Part shown: positions 23,602-34,119 of the stretch, piece by piece
Layout of the letters: the number at the start of each line of letters is the position of its first letter
How positions within the stretch are numbered: the first letter of the stretch is position 1
Assembly (NCBI GenBank): GCA_037893245.1
Contig: JBAIAA010000022.1
Span: 1,302,001-1,366,000 of the forward strand
Source: Crossaster papposus
Lineage: Eukaryota; Echinodermata; Asteroidea; Velatida; Solasteridae
Direction of reading: 5' to 3'
DNA: 64,000 bases
The notes under the pieces: model-generated
What the model saw: the letters and a program-made list of their open reading frames with translations, nothing else
Databases searched by the model: none
What the model was told of the DNA's origin: nothing
Made by a program: the position numbers and the translations under genes

Positions 23602-25096
23602 TCACAAACTGTGATACTTCTCAAAGCATGGCAGAACACACATTGGCTTTTTACACTTTTTACACATAGTACGAGTTTGCTTCCGCTTGGCTTTCGTACT
23701 ACAAACGACACAGTTGTGCTTTTTGCCGGCCACACTTCTCCCAGGATAATGTTGACTCGAAAGACGTGACGCTTCATTGCCAAGGTGTGCTGGGCTGGAA
23801 CGAAGAAGTCCCTCGATGACCTTCACCCGGAACCGCTAGTTATTTTTGGGTTGCTCGGCAGGTAGTTAAAAAGGATAGTAGCGTTAAGCAAACTGATATC
23901 GAGGATATTTAGGAAAACGCGTTTCCACCATTTTAGGGATCTATGGTGGTGTGCATAGTACTGCCATAATTGGGCGGCTAAATCTGAACCACCCATAAAC
24001 CGGTTATAATCCTGAACGACAGAAGGTTTGTGAATCTCGCGAAGTCCGGTGGAACTGTTTTTGCAGCGAATTTCTTTTGTGTCCATACTGCAGTCGCCAT
24101 AATTCGTCAGAAGTGTTACATGCTTTCTATCCTGCCAAACAATGCATAGTTGCCCGGCTTTTGTGTAAAACTGGGGGTCATCGCCTTTCCGTATGGGAAA
24201 CTTCTTGGGATTTGCAATCTCCGGAATCCCTTGTGATGTGTAGCGTACTGTTCCACGGGAACTAAATCCTAACTGCGATAATTTGTGTACGAGGGCAGGA
24301 CTAGTGTACCAATTATCCATAAAAACAATATGTCCTTTATGTTCTAGCCCTTTTAAAAGGTCGATGACTACTTGGCCTGATGCTGAAAGGTTACGTGGGT
24401 GGTTCTTGGTAGCATACGCGATCGAAGGCAGACTGAATTGGTCGGATGTGGCCTTGGACCCGGTAAAAAACCTGCCAATTACAACAATACCCAGTTTCGG
24501 ATTCACATAATGAGAAGCATTTTAACCCCCATTTGACAGCCTTGCGTGGCATGTATTGTTTGAAACCCAGTCGCCCTTTAAATTTTATCATAGTCTCGTC
24601 TGGTGAGAGGTTTCGTCCGGGTTTATAAATTCGACGAAACGAGGGCAATACGATGTCTAACAGGGGGCGAACTTTAGACAGTTTGTCATCATCAGTGATA
24701 GTTTTGTCAGCTCGATTGTTGGCAAGGTGGAAAAATCGCAGGATTGCGTCAAATCGGTTGCGGGACATGGTTGATGGATACACAGGGCTTCGCAGAACTT
24801 CTGACCTCGACCAGTGAATAGCATAGCGAGGCCTTTTGTTGATCCCCATGCACAGAAGCAATGCCAAAAAACGCCTCATTTCTGGAACATTTGTTGGAGT
24901 CCAGGATGTATTTCCAGGCACACTTTGATCGGCATATCGGTTCGTCTCGGTCACCATCAACTGCCAGACTGCATGGCAAAAAAAGAGTTGAAAGGTCTCC
25001 ATCGGTGATAGTCCACTGAAATCTTGCGTAGGTCCAACTTGTCCACTGAAGTTCGCAGGTGGCCGCTTATAGGAGCTTGTTTTATGCCATCCAGAC
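23602..25096 (-). pseudogene. piggyBac-type transposase, copy 2, main exon (frameshifted)
   Basis: The exon begins after the acceptor TTCTCACTTCAG (AG at 25098-25097) with the codons for SGWHKTSSYKRPP and runs to the stop at 23602. The catalytic aspartates are present in SPDETMIKFKGR, MDNWYTSPAL and NRFMGGSDLA. The end carries a cysteine-rich zinc-binding tail (NCVVCSTKAK..CKKCKKPMCVLPC). Two frame changes break it: one extra base in the A-run at 24465-24470, and a missing base near 23830-23842. The first is in a homopolymer and could be a sequencing error. It is closely similar to copy 1, so both belong to one family; copy 2 is the better preserved. Confidence 0.92.
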
Positions 25097-25301
25097 CTGA
25101 AGTGAGAATATTAACATATTAAGAAATGTCAGAGGGCGCTATTTTGATTGGAGAAACTTCTTCCTAATGGTACTAGACAGCAAAGGCATAGCGCATACGA
25201 CAATCATGAGTTCAAAAATAGTTTAATTTGAATAACAAATTAAAGGATTAGGGTGCACGAAAATCACCATTTTAATATTATTTTTCTAATCAGAAAATGG
25301 G

Positions 25302-25392
25302 TCTTCAAAGAAACACTGCCCTCACACATTATTTAATGTGCTTGGGTAAGCACATTGATAAATGTGTGAGGGCGCTGTTTGTTTGAAGACTC
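25302..25392. repeat. 91-bp hairpin MITE inside the piggyBac intron
   Basis: GTCTTCAAAGAAACACTGCCCTCACACATT and its inverse complement (AATGTGTGAGGGCGCTGTTT..TTTGAAGAC) flank a ~25-base centre. The GAGGGCGCT motif recurs at the edge of many repeats in this window. Confidence 0.8.
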
Positions 25393-25650
25393 TACTGTTC
25401 TACTTGAATGCACATTTCTGATTTATTGTAACTGAAAGGGAGGCATTTTTTTGTTTTTTGCGAAATACATCTAGAGCCAGGGTAATGTTACATTAATATA
25501 AATTCCCAACAAGTGTAGGCTCACACACTGTACTGTTTATTCGCTTTATTCCTGTGTAACTAAATTCACGTCCTCGAGTCATACTCAGTCTCATAGTACT
25601 AGTCATAGCATTTTACTACATGTACTTATAATTATTAGTAACCTCTTCAC

Positions 25651-25811
25651 CTGAAATTCGGCTTGTCGGATGACTTTGACTTTGAGCAGGTAGCGACAAA
25701 CTCTTCCGAATCGTCACTTTCTTCTGTGGTGGATGATGAGGAAATCTCATCAGATATATCAGAACCGCTATCCGCGAATATTTCGTCAAGAATGTCGGAT
25801 GGATCCGCCAT
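25651..25811 (-). CDS. piggyBac copy 2, acidic first exon
   Basis: Starts MADPSDILDEIF and is rich in Asp, Glu and Ser, as is usual for the N terminus of piggyBac transposases. It ends at a strong donor (CAG then GTGAAG, GT at 25650-25649). Joined to the acceptor at 25097 it keeps the frame (split codon after the second base), giving an intron of 554 bp. An in-frame ATG 30 bases further upstream (25841) is an alternative start. The N-terminal exon is intact; the main exon is not. Confidence 0.75.
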
Positions 25812-25892
25812 TATGACTGGTTTTCTGTGACGAGTGTTCACATGGCGTGATTGGCGTCTCTATTTGGTGAATCCTAATATCCTATATTTCAT

Positions 25893-25925
25893 ACCCACGC
25901 GCGCAAGAGGACGCGCGCGTGGGGT
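25893..25925. repeat. GC-rich hairpin
   Basis: ACCCACGCGCG, an 8-9 base loop, and CGCGCGTGGGGT, just upstream of the piggyBac copy 2 start. It could be part of the element's subterminal region. Confidence 0.6.
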
Positions 25926-26131
25926 CTCGCCAATCAGAGGCCGATCTCCAAAGTGAGGGCGCTATTTACATTTCAGTTCAATGCGAAAAGGCAAGTGCCG
26001 TCAGGGCACAATGGGAATGAAATCCGATTGTATTTGTGTGACGTAAAGTCACAATGGTAACGAGAGTGTATGCTTCAATGAGTCCATATGGCACTCTTGG
26101 GATTGATAGGGTTATAGTAAACAAAACAAAT

Positions 26132-26203
26132 GGTAAGGCGGGACTCCAGTCTGCGACCTCTAGAATACCGGACCGGCGCTCTACCAACTGAGCTATCTTG
26201 CCC
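26132..26203 (-). mobile_element. tRNA-like SINE segment, minus strand
   Basis: The reverse complement reads GGGCAAGATAGCTCAGTTGG..GAGCGCCGGTCC..GGTCGC and folds roughly as a tRNA whose anticodon position would read GGT (Thr). The T-loop/B box is altered (GACTGGAGTCC), so polymerase III use is unlikely. The bases to its right (to about 26262) match the body end of the other SINE units (TGTTGGCGGTCTCC..ACTGACAA). Confidence 0.7.
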
Positions 26204-26485
26204 TATATGTTGGCGGTCTCCAAGATTGTCAGTTTCTTTGTTGGAGGGCGCTAGTTAGAAGTCAACTATTATTATTTCGTTGCAAACTCGTTGATGAGCC
26301 TAATGCGCATAGACTTGTCCGGATATACCCAGCAAGATTTGGGACCGAGGGACTCTCCCTTAGTCGCCCATACCTATACGCTCTCTAGACTATTGTTATA
26401 CCTAACGCACCCCCTCCCTAAAAACAATTCCTGGGAAACCACAACATTCCGCAAGCACAATTCCCACTACAAAGAAAGGGAGGGT

Positions 26486-26543
26486 GGGGGGGGGGGGGGG
26501 GGGGGGGGGTGGGAGAAGGGGGGTTAATGAAGGGGGGGGGGGT
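26486..26543. repeat. G-rich homopolymer tract
   Basis: A 24-base G-run, a short spacer, then further G-runs to about 26543. Translated frames are low-complexity artefacts. Confidence 0.75.
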
Positions 26544-26592
26544 GTTTCCTCCGTCTTATGTCTTGCTTCATGTGTCTGAAGCTCTCATTAAT

Positions 26593-26939
26593 TTAAAGGT
26601 AGGATACACCATTGGCAATTGCTTGAATTATCATGAATGGGTGAATTTGGGGGTTTGTCTTTGATAGTAAACATCGTTTAACTGACCTGTCCGAAGTTTT
26701 ACAATCATGGATCCTGAGGAAAAGCAATGGGCAATGATTCTTATGTTGTTTTTGTTTTTGCGATTTTGCGAATTTGTTTTAATTTAATTTTTCGAAACAA
26801 CGGGATATCTAGCGAAATCATTTTGCTGGATGCCTACAATTATTATTTACTTTCGAATAAGTAAGATATTTTGTAATAATTCGGTTGTAATTTTTTGTCG
26901 ATATTTGCAAATGGTGTATCCTACCTTAATCATTGTTCT
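26593..26939 (+). mobile_element. MITE family A, copy at 26.6 kb
   Basis: The best-preserved copy: TTAAAGGTAGGATACACCAT at the left, ATGGTGTATCCTACCTTAA at the right, TTAA at both edges, 347 bp. No coding capacity. Confidence 0.92.
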
Positions 26940-26996
26940 TTTAAAATTTCGAATTAGTTTGCGGTTTAAAAATAATTAAGTTCCATCAGCATACCG

Positions 26997-27370
26997 GAAT
27001 TAAGATATTCCGGAGGTCGCAGGTTCAAGTCCCGCCTTGTCAATTTCTTTGCTCACTTCGAAATGTGTGTAGATTTATCTAGTCAGTTTCCCTTGTGGTT
27101 TATCTGTGTGTGTTATAAGATAACAAGTCGTATAGATATCCTCATTGAGTAATCCCCACAATGTCGCTTCCCAGGTTGTATCGTAAAATCGGGTGTGATC
27201 CCTGGCCACACGGAATTTTAGTGTTTATGACTTCTGACTAGTGCCCTCGAACAAAGATACTGACAATTAGGGAGACCGCCAACATAATAGGGCATAGCTC
27301 AGTTGGTAGAGCGCCGGTCCGGTATTCCGGAGGTCGCAGGTTCAAGTCCCGCCTTGCCAATTTCTTCGTT
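26997..27370 (+). mobile_element. Tandem tRNA-SINE dimer
   Basis: The end of one tRNA-like segment (27000-27042, B box GGTTCAAGTCC at 27022) is followed by a ~240-bp body and then a complete tRNA-like segment at 27290-27358 (A box TAGCTCAGTTGG, B box GGTTCAAGTCC at 27339). The B boxes are 317 bp apart, the unit length. The complete segment forms acceptor, D and T arms and would have a GGT anticodon (Thr), with mismatches in the anticodon and T stems. Repetition and mismatches favour a SINE over a true tRNA gene. Confidence 0.75.
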
Positions 27371-27539
27371 CTCTTTGAAATTTAGGTTCCAGTAGTATGG
27401 ACTGGTACCTGCCTCCTTTAGATAATATAGATGTATGGATGGGAACCGGTTTATTCCCGAGGATAATCTGTATGTACAAAACAAAATCCCGTATTTTGTT
27501 AAAGAGCTAGGGTTACACTGTTTTGTTGAAACATCGAGT

Positions 27540-27790
27540 TGTAATGCGCCGTATTTCTGGCCGCATGAGGGCGCTGTCAGACGCCATTTTCTGGTACCCA
27601 CTGCAACACAGGCAAAAGGTATTGAAGTAGTTTTAGTAACTTTACTTTTTCTAAAAACTGAATATTAGGAAGAAAAACAATTTGAAGCTGTAAGAATATT
27701 TAAACTGACGTGAATCAACTCCTAATCACTTTTAATAATACCCCCAAATACCGTGAGCACAGCGCCCTCAACGTTCAATAATACGGCCTA
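27540..27790. mobile_element. Repeat family E, copy 1
   Basis: Begins GCGCCGTATTTCTGGCCGCA..GAGGGCGCTGT and ends ACAGCGCCCTCAACG..AATACGGCC, so the ends are inverted copies. A shorter copy is at 56428-56586. Confidence 0.7.
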
Positions 27791-28629
27791 TAAACAAAGT
27801 TCAAAGATCAATTCTCGCGCATAATTATGTTGAGGCGCTGGTACAGTTCTTATTTTACTTTTCAAACAAATTAAAATAAACTCAAACCCGCTTACCGAAT
27901 ATAGGTATATTAAATCTGAATATAAAAATATACATTCCATTAAAAACCAAAGAAACGCTGACACAGTTTCCACTGGTGTCAACAAAAAGACATACACCTA
28001 ACAAACAAAGAAAGTTCCCATATGCTTTTGATTGTTCCTGAAAAAAACGGTGGCGAAAAAAATAACAAGTTGTGTTTGAACATTTCCTAAAACAATCTTA
28101 CAACAAAGATTTGTAAAGGAATTTCAAATGTTGCTGGTCCTATTTTCCACACTTATTTTTACTGCATACTTTGCATGTGCTTCAAGGTTTAGTGAACAAA
28201 TGAATTGCTACACATTAATGTTTAGCTATAGCTATTTGTGATCTTATTCAAAAACGAAAAAATTTAAAAACAAATCATAAACTGTTTAATTTTGTCCATA
28301 CAATCATTGTTGTTGGCAAAATAAAGACGATGGGTGAATTACTAATGGATTTATCTTCCGATTGGTGGTTATTTGGCCGCAAATGTTTGCCTAGTAATTT
28401 GTTGTAATTATGCCAAAACATATTGGGGGCTTTCTTTTTGGGTTGGTGTACTATATAGGCCTATTTCAGTAATATATATAATATATTAACATACATGTTT
28501 GCAATGTACACACTAAAACGTACGACTCGTCACCAAACCTATACAATTATTGTATAGCTGTACAATTTTGGAAGTATTAAACGCTATAAATGTTTCAATA
28601 ATCCTATAGGGTCAATATAATGTAACGTC
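27791..28629. other. No gene recognised
   Basis: A+T-rich, no domain-bearing frame and no clear repeat. Confidence 0.45.
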
Positions 28630-29560
28630 TCAAAACATAGTTGGTTAAAATGTTAACCCACATTTGTGACACGATCAAGCCGAATCAGTCGGATGTCGGG
28701 GAATCTTCGGGGAATCCCAAAAATGCACGGTGTTCTTCGTTGGTATTTAAACAAATTTACATAACTCGACAACAAAACATCGTATCAACATGGGGTTTTC
28801 AGTTTTTAAAACGTACAGATGCCCTCTTTGAAACTACATGAGAACTCATTATTTTGACCGGGGCCGACATTCGACTCAACGTTGATTAAATGTAACCAAA
28901 TTTAACCACAGTTGGTTAAGCACATTGGCTCAATTGAAGAAAAAAATACACATTGTTGATTACAATTGTAAAGGGATCGTATACTTTTGGAAAAAGGAAC
29001 CCACTGTTTGTTTCAATCCTATATAGTTATAGATATATACCATAAAACGAACCTGTAAAAAATGTCATTTTAAAAGGTGGTAGCGATTTTGAGATATTGC
29101 CGAAAATCTGGAGCGGTTATGTCCACTCAGGAAGAATAATCTGCATTGGAATACACAATCTGAGAAACGTCACTCCAGTAACACTTCTCAGATTCAAATT
29201 TGTTGGGATAAAAAGTTATATCTTTTTCCATAATCGAATTACTTCGAAGTGAACAGTTTCTAAAAATGCATTATACTATCCAAAGCTGCTGTACTTCTTA
29301 CCAAGTAAGTTTGTATTGCCATTAATTTGTGGAGTAATTACCAAACGTATACGATCCCTTTAACAAACTATTGTAATCAATCGTGAGTTGCCATGTAAAC
29401 AACACAACACTCGGTAAACAAAAATATTTAAAATGTCGCCCAACTTTGGGTAAAATGTACCCAACATTGGTCAAATTGAAGAGAATACATATTGTTGGTT
29501 AAAATGTTAACAAACTATTTTAACCAACTTAAATTGTAATACATGGTTTTAGAGAGTGGA
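28630..29560. repeat. Family Z repeat split by a family B MITE
   Basis: The blocks GTTGGTTAAAATGTTAAC (28640 and 29500) and CAATTGAAGA..ATACACATTGTTG (about 28930 and 29480) occur on both sides of the family B copy. Similar GTTGG/CCAAC-rich sequence recurs at 40490-40770. Confidence 0.5.
28978..29363 (+). mobile_element. MITE family B, copy 2
   Basis: Full-length copy. The left TTAA has mutated to GTAA, the right TTAA (29360-29363) is intact. It is inserted in family Z sequence, so it is the younger of the two. Confidence 0.88.
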
Positions 29561-30101
29561 ACATTCCCATTTCCGAGAACGTTTCGACTCTATATACTTG
29601 CATATCACACTCCATGAATCTGGGACACAATGCGCGATACTTAGCCACACATCTACATCATTCCATCTATCGACAAAATTATTTGAATATTCATTCCTGA
29701 TAATTGTCTTGGAAGTTTGACAACATTTGTCAAATAATGTACCATTCGAACATTATCATTGAGAAATTTGACATTTCATGACAAATTTAGTAGTGGACGC
29801 CGTGTCTCTTTTACATGCATAGTGTTGCAAGATTTAGTGTACAAATCTACTCTGCATAACCTATTACTAAACCGACCATAACATAAAACCATAAACATAA
29901 TCTTATAAGGTTATTGTACACAAAGGATATGTAAACAAAAATAAGTTCTGAAGTAATACATGTCATACTAGGGTACACCATGTTAAATTGTTTATAGCTA
30001 CTGATCCATTCGTATTTCAGGTAAGAGTAACAAACTTAAAACTTGTGGGTTTATTCTGTATGTTGTACTGCAGTGCAACGTGCATGGAACAACTGTGTGG
30101 T
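29561..30101. other. No gene recognised
   Basis: No coding or repeat structure seen. Confidence 0.45.
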
Positions 30102-30487
30102 GATATGTATGGCGTGCATAGTTAACATTTAATCCAAAATAGAGATATCTCTATTAACAATAGAGATATCTCTATTTCGGACGTACAAAGTTAACATTTA
30201 TTTCCTGTAATAGAGATATCTCTATTAATAATAGAGATATCTCTGTTTCGAGTCTAATAGAGATATCTCTATTAATAATAGAGATATCTCTATTTCGAGT
30301 CTAAGAGATATCTCTATTAATAATAGAGATATCTCTATTTCGAGTCTAATAGAGATATATCTATTATTAATAGAGATGTCTCTATTGGTAATAGAGATAT
30401 CTCTGTTGTTACAAGAGATATTTATATTGTTAATAGAGATATCTCTATTTTGGATTAAATGTCAACTATGCACGCCATAGATATGTA
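30102..30487. mobile_element. Foldback element of ATAGAGATATCTCTAT palindromes, 6-bp duplication
   Basis: The ends are inverted copies for ~45 bp (TATGGCGTGCATAGTT..ATTTAATCC at the left, its inverse at 30433-30479). Between them about twelve copies of the palindrome ATAGAGATATCTCTAT alternate with short spacers such as TTCGAGTCTA. GATATG is directly repeated at 30102-30107 and 30480-30485. Organisation and duplication length match the element at 219-934, though the sequences differ. Confidence 0.88.
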
Positions 30488-30830
30488 AAAGTACTAAAAT
30501 TACACCAGAAGAGATTCTGGACATAGGGACGCCACGTCACGCCGTGTATCAACTTCATGGAATGACATGGTTTAACTATCTCGGCTTTGGTGAATGTCCA
30601 ATAATGACCTAACATGCAGCAAACGGACTAATAAAAGCAAGGACTAGCCAGGAATTGTTAAGTGGAGGAGCACTTTTGGTGATTGATATGGGGAGGGGTC
30701 TAAGGGGAGGGGGTGTCCCCTCCTTTTTGCGAATGTTTTGAATAATTAGGTCTCAGATGCCATCTGGTGCAATATTTTGCAAGTTTCATGACATATCATG
30801 TGATACCATAATGTTATCATCAGTAACAGG
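30488..30830. other. No gene recognised
   Basis: Nothing recognisable beyond a short purine-rich patch at about 30690-30715. Confidence 0.4.
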
Positions 30831-31075
30831 CAGGGATGTAGTCGAGTCCATCACAAGTCCCTGTAAGTCCCTGTAAGTCCTTGTAAGTCCCTGCAAGTCC
30901 ACCACAAGTCATCCAGTTCCACTTCAAATCACAAGCTATTCAAATGAGCTTTGACACAAGAATCCCTATGTTATTGTTCATCTAGTTACTTGTGACTGCC
31001 CTTATGAAAGGACTTTTGACTGGCTTAACGAAAGGACTTGTGAACGGACTTGCAGGGACTCGACTACAACTCTGG
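30831..31075. mobile_element. Repeat family N, copy 1
   Basis: Inverted ends CAGGGATGTAGTCGAGTCC and GGACTCGACTAC..TCTG. A short array of a ~10-bp unit (AGTCCCTGTA, AGTCCTTGTA, AGTCCCTGCA) lies inside the left end. A second copy at 54940-55506 carries a greatly expanded array. Confidence 0.82.
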
Positions 31076-31544
31076 TAAAATGTACAGTGTCACGATGCCC
31101 GGCACTATAATTATATGTAATTTTATAACGTTCCACCCTCTAGTTATAGTAACATTGAGCGACGGTTGCCAGCACTGGCGAAACGTTGGGCCTACAGGAC
31201 ACGGCAGCTTAGCTAGCGAGACATAGCGACTAATTCGTCGTTCGTATCGCGCGTGATGTAGTTAGACTGTAATAACCAGTGCTGTCATGCACTCAGTTCT
31301 TTCATTATTTCACCGGACCGAGTCTTAAATTTCACCAAATGGCCGTAAATTTCATGAATTACCAAGTTTTCATTGGATATTGACTGTGAAATGATATCCT
31401 GACCATGCATTGGTAGGCTCGAACGTTATTACGATTCTGATTGTTTTAACATTAAGGGCTGATGAGAATGCAAGCGGATCAGACTAAAGGCACTGACGAA
31501 AAGGCCTGCACAAAATAGGTTTTTAATATTTTTTGACTGTGAAA
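31076..31544. other. No gene recognised
   Basis: No coding or repeat structure seen. Confidence 0.4.
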
Positions 31545-32190
31545 GGGGGAAGCACTTCGTCACCGTTTTCACGAAGAGGCGAATTTCATGAAAAATCGTC
31601 TATTTATCGAAACAAAAAAATTATGAAAACGATTAAATAATGCAATTTCTACAACCTGGTGAAGTTATACATTAAAAAATTTATTAAAATCCTAATTAAC
31701 CTAATTAACGAATGGGCGAATTGGTCCTCAAGTGCCCTTTTGCGTTTTCACGAAGAGGCAAATTCGAAATAGCGTTGACTTCAACGTGTTTATGAAGGGG
31801 CACTTTGGTGCGCGTAGTGACTTTAGCGTTTTCACGAAGAGGCGAATTGGGCGAATTGGGGCGCAATGGGAAAATGTATACATTCTGACTCACAACCACG
31901 GGCGAATTTGCTAATGTATCGTTTTTTCGTTTTCACGAAGAGGCAATTCTATTAATTGATTAATTCTGCAAAACTAATCACCTATTTTTCTTAACGTTTG
32001 CTATATTTAAGAAGATTGAAATCTCTTCTTTCCCATGATACCTTAATCTTGTATATTCTATGGATATTTATGTTTCAAACTGCCAAACGAAAAAAGGACA
32101 AACTTTACAAGCGATTTTCTCGAAAGTTTGTTCAGACCGTGAAAGGCTCAATTTGCCTCTTCGTGAAAACGGTGACGACTTGCTCCCCCT
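31545..32190. mobile_element. TIR element with GTTTTCACGAAGAGG repeats
   Basis: The left end AGGGGGAAGCACTTCGTCAC, continuing CGTTTTCACGAAGAGGC, is the inverse of the right end (GCCTCTTCGTGAAAACGG..GCTCCCCCT). The motif TTTTCACGAAGAGGC also occurs internally at about 31743, 31829 and 31928. About 645 bp, no transposase. Confidence 0.82.
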
Positions 32191-32874
32191 GCTCCCCCTC
32201 TGGCTACGTCCTTGACTAAAATCGAACAGTTCTTGAAATATGCCTGTCAGGGACACAGACCTCTTAGGACATAGGCTCTTAGGACATAGGTTCTTATGAC
32301 GCAGCTTCGCATCCAGCTTTCTCATACAGAACCGCTCTCATACAGAAACGTTATCGAGCTGCAGGGCTGGCTAATTTAAATATATACAAGTCTATCAATT
32401 TTGTAAATATAGTTCCGTGCCGGAATGAGTTGTTTTGGAAATTGCTATCTTTCTAAAATAATATATACAAACAGTTGCCTATAAATGAGTTGGTAAACAG
32501 TAAACAGCCACAGTTCAGTTTTGGATTTTTGTAAACCATTTTGAAATACTGACGATCCGACAATAATACATTCCGAATCAATAATATAGGGGCTGCTAAT
32601 GCGTCTAAAAAATATATAAAAAAAATTAAAAAATAAAAATAAATAAATAAATAAAACAATAAAAAAAAAAAAAAAATAATAATAATTTTAAAAAAATTAT
32701 AAAAACAAGGATTAGTTGCAGACGCCCAAAGTAAACAAAGGTTGGCTTTTCGTTGAAATACAATAAATACAACCTACACATTGAAAATGTTCGGGAAAGA
32801 AAAGGTTGAAGACTGTACGCCTCTGTGGGTGGTAATGGCAATATACATATACAGCATGGTTTGAGGGGAAGTAG
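32191..32874. other. No gene; A-rich low-complexity stretch
   Basis: 32610-32710 is almost pure A and T (AAATAAATAAATAAAA, long A-runs). This region lies 3' of the receptor gene; a poly(A) signal for it could be here but cannot be singled out. Confidence 0.45.
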
Positions 32875-32972
32875 TGGGAATTACTGGTTCCGAGGTGCAG
32901 GATTGCTTGACTACATAGCGAAGCGGAGGGAGGTAGTCAAGGTGACCTACATCGAGGGACCAGTAATTCCCA
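32875..32972. repeat. ~98-bp foldback
   Basis: TGGGAATTACTGGT at the left and ACCAGTAATTCCCA at the right, with inner arms GACTAC and GTAGTC also paired. Confidence 0.75.
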
Positions 32973-33009
32973 TTATTTTCCAGATATAAACCAAATGCTG
33001 TATTTGTGT

Positions 33010-33344
33010 TACTACACCTCATAAATATTCACTGCCTTGTCAATTGTAGACTGTGCATCTTTATTCAGCACAAGATATTCAAGTTCTTCGTCAGTCAATG
33101 ACGGAAATCTAGTAACGTTACTGAGACTGGTTCCGTAACATTACAAGCCACCGACCACATGTCTACGAGGCGGGTTCCAGAGGGAATTTGTGGTGCTGCC
33201 AGAAAAGAATACCGCACGGCAGCGAGCTGGATACTCACCGGGATGACGTCACCTGGCAGCGTATCATCTTTAGTTTCAGGACGTGCGGCAGGATTGGCCA
33301 ATAACGCGCTTAAATTTGCTCATGAATATTAATGAAGTGTAGTA
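33010..33344. mobile_element. TIR element 3' of the receptor gene
   Basis: TACTACACCTCATAAATATTCA (in part) at the left is the inverse of TGAATATTAATGAAGTGTAGTA at the right. The interior contains a short coding-like stretch (see 33012-33108), so it may be a deleted relative of an autonomous element. Confidence 0.65.
33012..33108 (-). pseudogene. Exon-like fragment, possible tyrosine-recombinase (Crypton-type) N-terminal motif
   Basis: After a possible acceptor (GTTACTAG) the minus strand reads FPSLTDEELEYLVLNKDA followed by a short helical end and TAG at 33014-33012. The LTDEEL..LVLNKDA..T pattern resembles the segment before the DNA-binding domain in Crypton-related recombinases of invertebrates. 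This is recalled from family patterns and is weak, since only ~30 residues exist. Confidence 0.3.
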
Positions 33345-33436
33345 ATACCGAACCCCCCTCCCCAACTCCCACCAGCACCACCTAAACAAATACAATCATT
33401 ACTCATGCGCCTTTCCGTGACCTCTGCTGCCAATGC

Positions 33437-34046
33437 CTAATACAAACCATAGAAGCTGCTTAGACGGGACCTTTGCGAGAACTGTATCTGCCTAGAACCG
33501 TAGCGGCTGCCCCTGTCCATTCCGTAGGGAGGAGGACCAGATGGCCCAAGGTAGTACGCGGGCTGGTCACTCTCAAAGTCAGACACCACGTTATCCAGCG
33601 CTCGTACAGCTAACAGCTCGTCGTTAGCCAGCATGCTGAAGTCGGCCGGACTCAGGCGGAAGTCCATGGGCATCTGAAGGGTGAGCTCTGAGGTAGCGGC
33701 ACGCGACGGGGGAGACATGGGTGCCGGGGGAGACATGGGTGCCGGACGTATTGGGGCCAGGCTTGGAGGACGGCGCCCAGCGCCGGCCCCAGGATAATCT
33801 CTCGTTGGGTGATACACGTCCGAATCACCTGCCATAGGATCACCGATCTCTCCCAAGGCCTGGTCGGCATCGGTCTGGGCACCTTGGTTGACAGTGCCGC
33901 CGTCATCGGTCCCGGAAATGCTGTTTGCAGCGGAGGGATTCTGCTGGACCGACGGTGCAATGGCCACTAGACGATCTTCCACTGGACTTTCACTTTGGGC
34001 GCTGTACTCGTCTGCGTCTCGTGGTTGTGCCCGTCTTTGCCTACGC
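33437..34046 (-). CDS. Receptor exon 9: cytoplasmic tail and stop
   Basis: Starts after acceptor TTGTTTCTTATAG (AG at 34048-34047) and runs to TAG at 33439-33437, about 203 residues. A basic stop-transfer stretch (RRRQRRAQPR) comes first, then an acidic/Ser region, a proline-rich segment (IRPAPMSPPAPMSPPSR), and a C-terminal part with PAYYLGPSGPPPYGMD. PPPY fits the PPxY motif bound by WW domains, for example those of NEDD4-type ubiquitin ligases. Several tyrosines (DVYHP, RDYPG, AYYLG, SFYGLY) could be phosphorylated, but no classical ITAM or ITIM spacing is evident. No enzymatic domain. The exon is GC-richer than its surroundings, as real coding sequence often is here. Confidence 0.85.
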
Positions 34047-34119
34047 CTATAAGAAACAAATACAACTAGGTAACTTAATTCAAAGTCACTGGGTCATTTA
34101 TCAAGGAGCTTTTAACAAA

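Noticed and set aside
27290-27358. Functional tRNA-Thr(GGT) gene
   Set aside because: Folds approximately as a tRNA, but it has mismatches in the anticodon and T stems and occurs as part of a repeated unit, so a SINE head is more likely. A tRNAscan-SE score could overturn this.
30102-30487. CRISPR-like array of ATAGAGATATCTCTAT repeats
   Set aside because: Spacers are short and similar, the repeats are perfect palindromes, and the region has transposon-like inverted ends and a target duplication in a eukaryotic genome.
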